A stretch of DNA of 64,000 nt from Ciona savignyi (lineage: Eukaryota > Chordata > Ascidiacea > Phlebobranchia > Cionidae). Position numbers and translations under genes: made by a program. The stretch lies in NCBI GenBank assembly GCA_000149265.1, contig CH001300.1, positions 58,506 to 122,505 of the forward strand, written 5' to 3'. Within the stretch, counting starts at the first letter, position 1, and the number at the start of each line of letters is the position of its first letter. Below the pieces are notes generated by a model, which saw only the letters and a program-made list of their open reading frames with translations, ran no database searches and had not been told where the DNA came from. This document shows, in pieces, positions 57,138-64,000 of this stretch.

Positions 57138-58325
57138 CAAGCCGGGACTCGATGCCAGTGAGGTGCTAGCACTGGAGTTGGTCTTATTCTTTTTGGGTGG
57201 CGGAGCATCATTTTTCTCTTCGTCCGAATCCTCATTCAAGCACCGCCACACGTCCCGCAAGTATTCCACGTGGGGGTGGATCGGAACAGAGTACTGCTTG
57301 TTCAAATTTATGTCAACAATAACTTCCTCTAGAAGCTGTAACACAACACGGTCAGTTAGATCGGTTGTAATCTGTTTTTGACTACCCGTCATTGGCGCTA
57401 TGGCATCTTCCGGCCATAAGGCCTCAAAAAAGCGCCGTTTAATGGGCGCCGGCTAAGCGGTGGACCGCGTACGGTACATTTGTAGTAATGAAAGCACAAG
57501 TCGCGTTGTTCTCCTGACGGTCGCCGTGAAATTTTCCGCTGGTCAGGCCATTCTGCCGTTGAATACGCACGCTTAATCATAATCTCCGGTATGTTGAAGT
57601 CTTTGTCAAGGATGGCAAGTTTAAACACATTGAACGACGGTTTGGTTTGAAATGACGAATTAACCTCTCCATTGCTAATTTTTTGTTATAACTCGATGTC
57701 TTGTGGGATTGTGCTTTCTTTGTACATGTAGTTTATATAATTTCGTAAGTCAGACACTGGAGCCAAATATGTAGGGAATATCCCGTGTCCGTTTAGGAGC
57801 CTTAGAGTACTGCTGCTTTTCTCATCTTGTTGGATCTCACTTGCGGGCTGGCTGAGGTAGTGGAGAACAAGCCATGTTGGTGGCCGACCTTCTTGTCGCC
57901 TGTCTGCACCCAGCCAGACCGAGTGATTGTTGGAGATTATCGGGGTCCGTTCTGTTGTGAATGCCGCCCATCTTCGGGCTTGGAAAGACTTTGCGGGTAA
58001 TCTCCATTCACAAAGGCATTCATGTTTAATAGAATGTGCAAGGATGGCGATTTTATAGGACTTGTCAATGGCGGTCTCGTAAGGATTTTCCGAATGATGG
58101 AAATTAGTGGCTATATTGTAATAAAAATCTAAGTTCACGGGTGGACTATTCATATCTGAAAAACAACAAAACGAAATGGTTAAACATCAATATACACAAA
58201 TTAATAACACAATTAATAGGCTTTGCAGCCACAAAATTCGATTTGGTGCGGAAATTGCAAATAATTTGTGGTTTTGTCTTTATAACCGGATGTAGTTTGA
58301 TTATAGTAGAGTGCACATTATAGTA
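57138..58325 (-). pseudogene. Unidentified gene, inverted segment (same family as 28760-29358)
   Basis: After acceptor TTTTTCAG (58156-58163) a minus exon opens with PPVNLDFYYN and runs to 57686. It continues with small breaks through frames 57628-57398 and 57392-57132, ending in an acidic patch and PPPKKNKTNSS. At 57138-57200 the sequence is repeated in opposite orientation at 58327-58390, and from there the plus strand continues the gene with an acidic C-terminus. The simplest reading is a 1.1-kb inversion between two copies of this ~60-base segment. I do not recognise the product; an endogenised viral or transposon gene is possible. Confidence 0.45.
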
Positions 58326-58326
58326 G

Positions 58327-58624
58327 AGTCCACCCAAAAAAAATAAGACCAACTCCAGTGCTAGCACCTCACTCGAGTCCCGGCTTCGCAAATCATGGCG
58401 ATGGACTCTGCAGCGGTGATGAGGATGGTGAAGGAGGACCAATTGAAATTGAAATCCCACATGCAAGCATAGAAGACGAAGACTACATCATGGTGGAGGA
58501 ATGTCCTCAGGGATCTGAGCTCTTACATGGTGAGCTGGCTGCAGCGGACATGTTGGCCGACCGCGACTTATTGGAAAAAATATGTGACGAATGCGAAATA
58601 CCTACGTGTACGAAAGAGTTATGA
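58327..58624 (+). pseudogene. Acidic C-terminal exon continuing the inverted gene
   Basis: The plus strand repeats the KKNKTNSSAS codons and continues, in a neighbouring frame, with SSPGFANHGDGLCSGDEDGE, IEDEDYIMVEECPQGSELLH and EKICDECEIPTCTKEL before a stop. It is very acidic with a C-terminal C-x-x-C-x4-C cluster. It reads as the true end of the gene on the other side of the inversion. Confidence 0.45.
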
Positions 58625-59782
58625 TATCAACTGCTATTGGAAAATCAGAAATTAATTAAGCAGGTTCGTGTACCGGTACTGTAAATTTGCAGACTGTGTC
58701 AAACGCTGCAGGCATTGTTTCTAACAGGTGATGTGGTATTTAGTTATATACATCATGCATATATAGAAGTATAATTTGTGATATGAAATAAAATACGTTT
58801 GTAGGTCGCAAGTTAATGCCGAAGTTCAGCATCCTTATTTTTCCTTACTTCATCGCTGATGTATCAACCACATTCTTTTTAAAAACCTGATATCTGAGGT
58901 GTCTAAATGTTTGGGTGGAAGACTTGGTAAAATTCCAAGAGGGAAAAAGCATTAAAACTTGCTCCAAAGTTGACTAGGACACGCATTCTTCATACATCCC
59001 AATACCAGAAAATGAATGTAGAAATGGCTGTACTGTATAGAATAACCTTTTAATTGTATTGAGTTTACTATCATCCCCGCCGCACGCTTATGTGACACAA
59101 GAGCAACCGAAAAATTTAGCAAGTCTACTGTACCATCTCAAAAAGTGTTAAATAAAAAGTTGAAGGACTAAATAATAAATTTTTTTGCACCATAGTTTAA
59201 GAAAAGTTGTACGACAGGGTCTTTTAGTGAGACCAAAGAGATTATACACCATGAGTAGAAACTGCGACGAGTCACGTGACCACATATGCTTGTTGATATG
59301 GAAGTTTGTTTCGTACCGCGTCACGCTTTAATTTTAAAATGTTTAAATACGGTTTATCGCTTGAAGGTTTGGGTCAGTGTGGAGATTATACTGCAAGAAA
59401 GCACGCTAGATTACAATATACAGTAAGAATTTTGTTTATTTAGGTTAGGCTATCGCATTAAGTCCAGTCGTACCTCAGGCGCCAACAAAAAGTATATTTT
59501 AAACTGTTGAGCATACAGATACATTAATATCAGTAGGTAACTCGACGAACATAAATTAAGTGCCTTGCCCAAGATTAAGAACATAACCTACTAAACTAGT
59601 GGCTACTGGCTGGTTATTTTAATACCATTTGTTTATACTGTTGTTAATATTGTATTACCGGTAACTTAATATCCTGCTGAGTGCTGACCAAATAAATCTA
59701 GAAAAAAACGTGAAATATCTGTCTTGATTCAACAACCTTATGGCCAGACCGATGATACTCTTGAGCTAACTAGACAATATAT
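58625..59782. other. Stretch without a supported gene; one SINE-like copy
   Basis: 59530-59620 on the minus strand has the TTGGGCAAGGCACTTAA core and a preceding TACTAAACTAGTGGCTACTGG segment. The rest shows no coding pattern that I can place, though it lies between a THAP relic and a P-like C-terminus. Confidence 0.35.
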
Positions 59783-60460
59783 ATGTTTACAGGGAAGCAA
59801 TTAAAATTGTCAAAGGTTGATATGAAAGCTTGGTGGAGTGAAGTTGGAGGATCAGATAAAGATCTCACTCCCAATGCGATGGAGTATTTTATCAAAGTCT
59901 TCAACTCTAAACCTTCAGGATCTGTTTTATTTCATAATTTTTCTTGTGATGGCGTAAGTGTAATACCAGGATTGTTTAGTTTAGATCGCATTACTTCTTT
60001 GGAATTATGTCGCAAAATGTTTGACCGATACTTAACTCATGCAGAATATAAATATATGGGAAATTCTGAAAGCTTTTTAACCGAAGATGATAAATCTATC
60101 ATCATTCAATACATGGGGGGGTACATTCTTCAAAAGTTAAAAAAGCACTGCAAAAGTGATTGCGAATGGGAACATTTGATTAAATGGACTGATACCAGTG
60201 TGGCAGAGGTTCCTACAGATTCCCTGATTGGAATTAAAAATAATCCAATGTATGGTCAACTGACGGTGCCTGTTCCGGAAATATCAACCCTCTTGGTTTA
60301 CCTAGAAAATGTTTTTCGACAGCATTCTGATCATCATAACATTCTTAGTCCAATTTTCAATTCTATTGACATTCAGTATGTTAAAAGCATTTGTTTCCTA
60401 ATATGTTTAGCGATGATTATGTCAATCAACTTCTGGTTAAAATTTGCAGATTTTATCTAA
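59783..60460 (+). pseudogene. P/THAP9-like transposase C-terminal part
   Basis: The 225-codon frame contains a W-W-x-E-V segment, a leucine-rich region, then IIIQYMGGYILQKLKKHCKS and LIGIKNNPMYGQLTVPVPE. This is the tail order of P-like transposases (an x-GY-x-x-x-K-L segment, a cysteine, then L-I-x7-GGL-x-x-P). It ends in a hydrophobic stretch that may be read-through. The catalytic core is absent. It converges with the minus-strand P-like gene, from which it is separated by 376 bases, so they are two separate copies. Confidence 0.55.
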
Positions 60461-60836
60461 AAATTAGATGTCATCAAAAAGCCAAAACTGTAACTTCGGC
60501 TTTGAAACTTAAATCTGATCAAAATGTGAGCTTCCGAAAATCATTAAAGTGATCTTTTTCATTGTTGTAAATACAAACCATTTTACTGTTACTGTGTGGT
60601 GTATCAGCATTTATTTTATACGCTTGAATTCCATACTGTAGAGTAGGTAGCTTAAAACCGAATTAATGATGGAAATTAAACAAGACAGATGACCTAAATA
60701 GTTACTGTGAGCTGAATTTGGTTTAAAGCCATTGCGCCACGTCAAGGCATCAGCTATGCAATGGTTTTCTTTTTGTAGAAAAAGAAACACTTGCAGAGTA
60801 CACAGTTAATCTCGTGCAAGGTAAAAAAAACTCCAT

Positions 60837-63800
60837 TTACAATTTTGGGAATGACCGAACTAGATTGGACTTCTTTCGCTTCGGCAGAGGCTCATTTGAA
60901 GTCGAACCGGTTTTCCAATCAACCCCATGCTTTACATTGGCACCTTTCAATGACTTTAGTTGTTTTTTGCATGTTATAATGTTTTCAAAATCTGGCATCT
61001 CATTTCGTCTTCCGATTTGGCGCATATGTCCGAAGTACGCCTCCAATGGGTCTTGGTTGATTCGTTTTGTCAAAACATAGGTTCCAGCCGTGCTGTGTGT
61101 TAAGACATATTTAATAAGTTTAACCATGCTATATGTGGTTGAAACTAAGCCAGTGTAGGTTTGCAAACTTAAAAACTGTTTTGCTCGTGCTGAAGCCGTA
61201 TCACCCTCTATGCTATCTTTCCACTCATTCAGCTCTGGAATGAAAGAATTGATTAACCATTTTAAACGAGGGTCATCCACTGAGCGAAATGGATCAAGAT
61301 CTTTGTTGTATCCACTGTTTATTCTGCTATTCATGATGTCAAACCATTTATTCATCAGACCAGCAAACCACGCACTCTTTTTCATTTCGTCTCCTCCTCT
61401 AGCGCTCATTAGCTGTGCAACCGAGTTAGACAACAATTGTGCTGCATAACAGACACGCATCTTGGCAAAACTTCCCAAAGAAAAATGGGCATCAGTCAAT
61501 TTGCAACACCGCAATTCAGTAGAGTTGAACAATGAAGGGACCTTTTGGAAGTGCTGCCACATTATGAAGTACTTCTTAAACTTCAACAGCCTACTTCCAG
61601 TTGGACTACTTGACCTTACATTGTTACACACAGTTTTTAACAGATGTGGTGCATCACATATAAGGAACAAAGGAACTTCTGGTTTGTAGACATTCAAGCA
61701 TTTGTAAGGAATTTTAAGACTTTGATTATTTAACAAATTGAACAATTTTGGATTACATGCAGCACCATCTGCTATTACAGCTAAAACATCAAATCCACAG
61801 CTAACCAGTGCTGCAACAACCTCCCAAAATAAACTTGCCAGTTGATGGGCCTGAACATTTCGAGTGGAAAAAATGCTACTGGCCTTGAAAAATTTGATAT
61901 AATTGAACGAGCATAGAACTGTGCACTGCTATTTTTGATTGAGAACGTGATGATCCCAGATCAACAAACCCCACCATTCGATCAGTTGTAGCATCATACA
62001 CAATGTTCTCTTTCACTGAAAATACAATAAAGCATGAAACCTGAAGTATTGTCAACAATGGTAAAAATTCAAACAGTTCAATAATTTGTTAAAAGTTCAC
62101 ACCTTTCATTTCATCCAATGATATAGCCAAAAATCTGCTGCCTGGCTCCATGTTTTTGCACTTTGTTCTCAGCTCCTCCAATACATGAGGTTGAACTCCA
62201 GGTGCTGTCCGGTACACATGTCTAATAACAGAAATATAAATGAAAAACTATAGCCTACAATACGGAATGTGCAATAATTAGCGGCTGGGTTTGATCCTAC
62301 AACCTTTCAGATGCCTACACGCTATACCTCTTACTGGTTAAGCTAACCGCCTGGACTAAGTATATTTGATAGGGTACCGTACCTGTAATCATTCAATGTG
62401 CGCGAGCTTGGTAGCCGTAGAATAAATACCCACTGTCCCTCAGCTCTTCATATGCCGATGCACTCTTAGCTGCCAAGCTTAAGCAGAACCTACCATAACA
62501 GAATGTAATGACAAAATTAGTAGGAACTTGGGTATTACCGTATGTAAAACACAAAATTTGACCAGACATCACTAGTCAAATTACACAGCATGCAATCAAT
62601 ACTTAATGATTTCTGGGTGATATCTTTGTCCCCTAGGTTTGCTTTCATTTAGCTTGATCTGTTCGCTCCAGAATAATTTGTAGAAATCATCAATTTCTCC
62701 CCTTTCATCAGCTACAGATGGATACCAATAAATAATTTGAACCATAAATTAATCATATAGGTATCTAGATGGACTAAAATTATGTCTAAACAGCTGCTTG
62801 CCACTGTACACCCTGATCAAAAATTGGGTATATAAAATAGATTTGGCTAAAATTCCAACTGATAGTATATATACTCTCTTATGTTTGGTAATAATAAACA
62901 TTGTCTATTTAACAACACAATCATTGCATAATATTGTTACCATTCTTCACTAAAAGTTTAAAGTCATTGGCAATGTTTTCCTCAATCACAGCATGATCCA
63001 CATTCTGCTTCATCATTTGCTCAACCTCACTCTCCAATTCCTTAATGCTGAAATAAACCTCGATAGGTGATCTATACTGACAACTAACCTCCATTAAATT
63101 ATCTTAGCAGAACTTTCATAAGTTTCCAATAACTGATAAAAACTGTTTTAAACCTCATTTAAATACTCAAAATACAACAATGCTCTTTTAAAAAACATGT
63201 AGGCCTGTTATGTGCTATATCTTATGAATGTATAACCCAATGTTTATACCGTGAATCTTTGGACTCAAGAGTAGAGTGCAGCCTGGAAACCAAGGTACGC
63301 CCAAATTGAAATTTACTAATGGGAGTATTCTCAACGCTCTTTTTGTACTGCTCCCGCCTCCCCAAGTTGCGCTTAGCCACAGTGTCTAATTTTAAACAAC
63401 TTGGGCATTGTTCTCCATCCATGATAAAAATCGAACATGAAGGAGACCTGGATTTGGTATAATAATATTATTAAGTTTCCTAGTAAATAACTGTTATCTG
63501 CTGTTAGTAGCAGCGCATTTGTTAAAAATTTAATATTTTTTATTAAAAATGCAGTTTTCCAAAATATTAGGGTTCCTAATTAAATTATATAGCGATAATT
63601 TACATGACGTTGGTTGTTACCGTTTCGCTATAATTTTAACAGATGGAATCATATCCGAACTATGCAAATCTGCCACTTTGGTGATATAGTGAGGAACAGC
63701 TTTGGCTGCCAAACTTCCACAACATATGGAAGACACCTTTACCGAATTCAGTAGTTGGCTTACAGTTGAATGCTGTACATCAAGCCCGCATACAAAACTT

Positions 63801-64000
63801 GTATTAGAAGCTCCCCAACCATAAAAACTTGCATTGATGGAAAAATTGGGCAAAATATCAACCTGATACTTAGCCTGATCATGCTCATCCCTTAATTTAT
63901 ACACCAATCTTTCATCAGCAAGCAACACTTTCAACCATTCTTTCGGCACAGCTGCATAATTCAACTGTTGGAAGTTTGCATGTCGCGTGGTGGTTGTCAA
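60837..64000 (-). pseudogene. P/THAP9-like transposase, multi-exon, running off the window
   Basis: Coding pieces in order, minus strand: 64000-63617; 63422-63222 (GEQCPSCLKL); about 63055-62940 (glutamate-rich coiled coil); 62700-62590 (FYKLFWSEQIKLNES); 62494-62383 (FCLSLAAKSASAYEELR, LPSSRTLNDYR); 62225-62105 (SRFLAISLDEMK); 62034-61870 (ENIVYDATTDRMVGFVDLG); 61860-60837 (FWEVVAALVSCG, VIADGAACNP, LFLICDAPHLLKTVCNNV, NQDPLEAYFGHMRQIGRR). The order matches P-element-like transposases, and the aspartate/glutamate positions in ISLDEM, ADGA and DPLE fit the RNase-H-fold core. Splice sites are good. One frame change lies in the 62.4-kb exon. The THAP end is outside the window or within the 63.6-64.0 piece, which I cannot place. 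Confidence 0.7.

Overview
This is eukaryotic, animal-type DNA. It is AT-rich, has no operons or bacterial-style gene packing, and carries spliced gene fragments with GT/AG junctions, U1 snRNA sequence, and many transposon families typical of invertebrate or basal-chordate genomes. I cannot name the species. Almost everything recognisable is a mobile element or its wreckage. I see no clearly intact host gene, and one 100-base run of N (45983-46082) marks an assembly gap.

Layout. 0.3-0.84 kb: 3' end of a LINE reverse transcriptase. 1.8-8.6 kb: scraps of hAT, P-like and piggyBac-like elements, SINE copies and a TA-flanked MITE. 10.3-12.1 kb: a pogo-type tail and two direct repeats. 13.5-21.0 kb: a CACTA/tnp2-type transposase followed by a DUF4806-type gene. 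The transposase is split by a 3.7-kb ZMYM1-like hAT element with an 8-bp target duplication. 21.9-23.5 kb: a piggyBac-like element. 23.6-26.0 kb: tandem ~320-bp repeats holding a hAT element that itself holds a second hAT element. 26.3-30.4 kb: a LINE tail, a second tnp2/DUF4806 relic, an unidentified gene and a second piggyBac-like element. 31.2-32.3 kb: an unidentified three-exon minus-strand gene.

33.6-39.1 kb is a Charlie-type hAT with matching 8-bp target duplications. It was invaded by an unusual 3.4-kb element whose two ends are both copies of the same 1.2-kb terminus. Just beyond it (39.4-40.2 kb) lie five short exons of a Ulp1/SENP-like cysteine protease that the long-ORF view misses. 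41.1-44.7 kb holds two opposite-skew minisatellites and three U1 snRNA gene fragments. 44.8-51.4 kb carries a nearly full-length Tx1-clade LINE and a shorter relative. 51.9-56.1 kb has a Harbinger-like element interrupted by a hAT copy, plus a second, inverted copy of that hAT. 57-64 kb has a THAP-domain relic, an apparent small inversion of an unknown gene, and two convergent P/THAP9-like transposases.

The parts do not form one pathway. They record successive insertions, and several junctions give the order of events: CACTA before hAT; hAT-Charlie before the double-ended element; tandem repeat before hAT before hAT; Harbinger before hAT; unknown gene before piggyBac-like. Several frames are broken by 4-5-bp tandem duplications, so many of these copies may be only recently dead.
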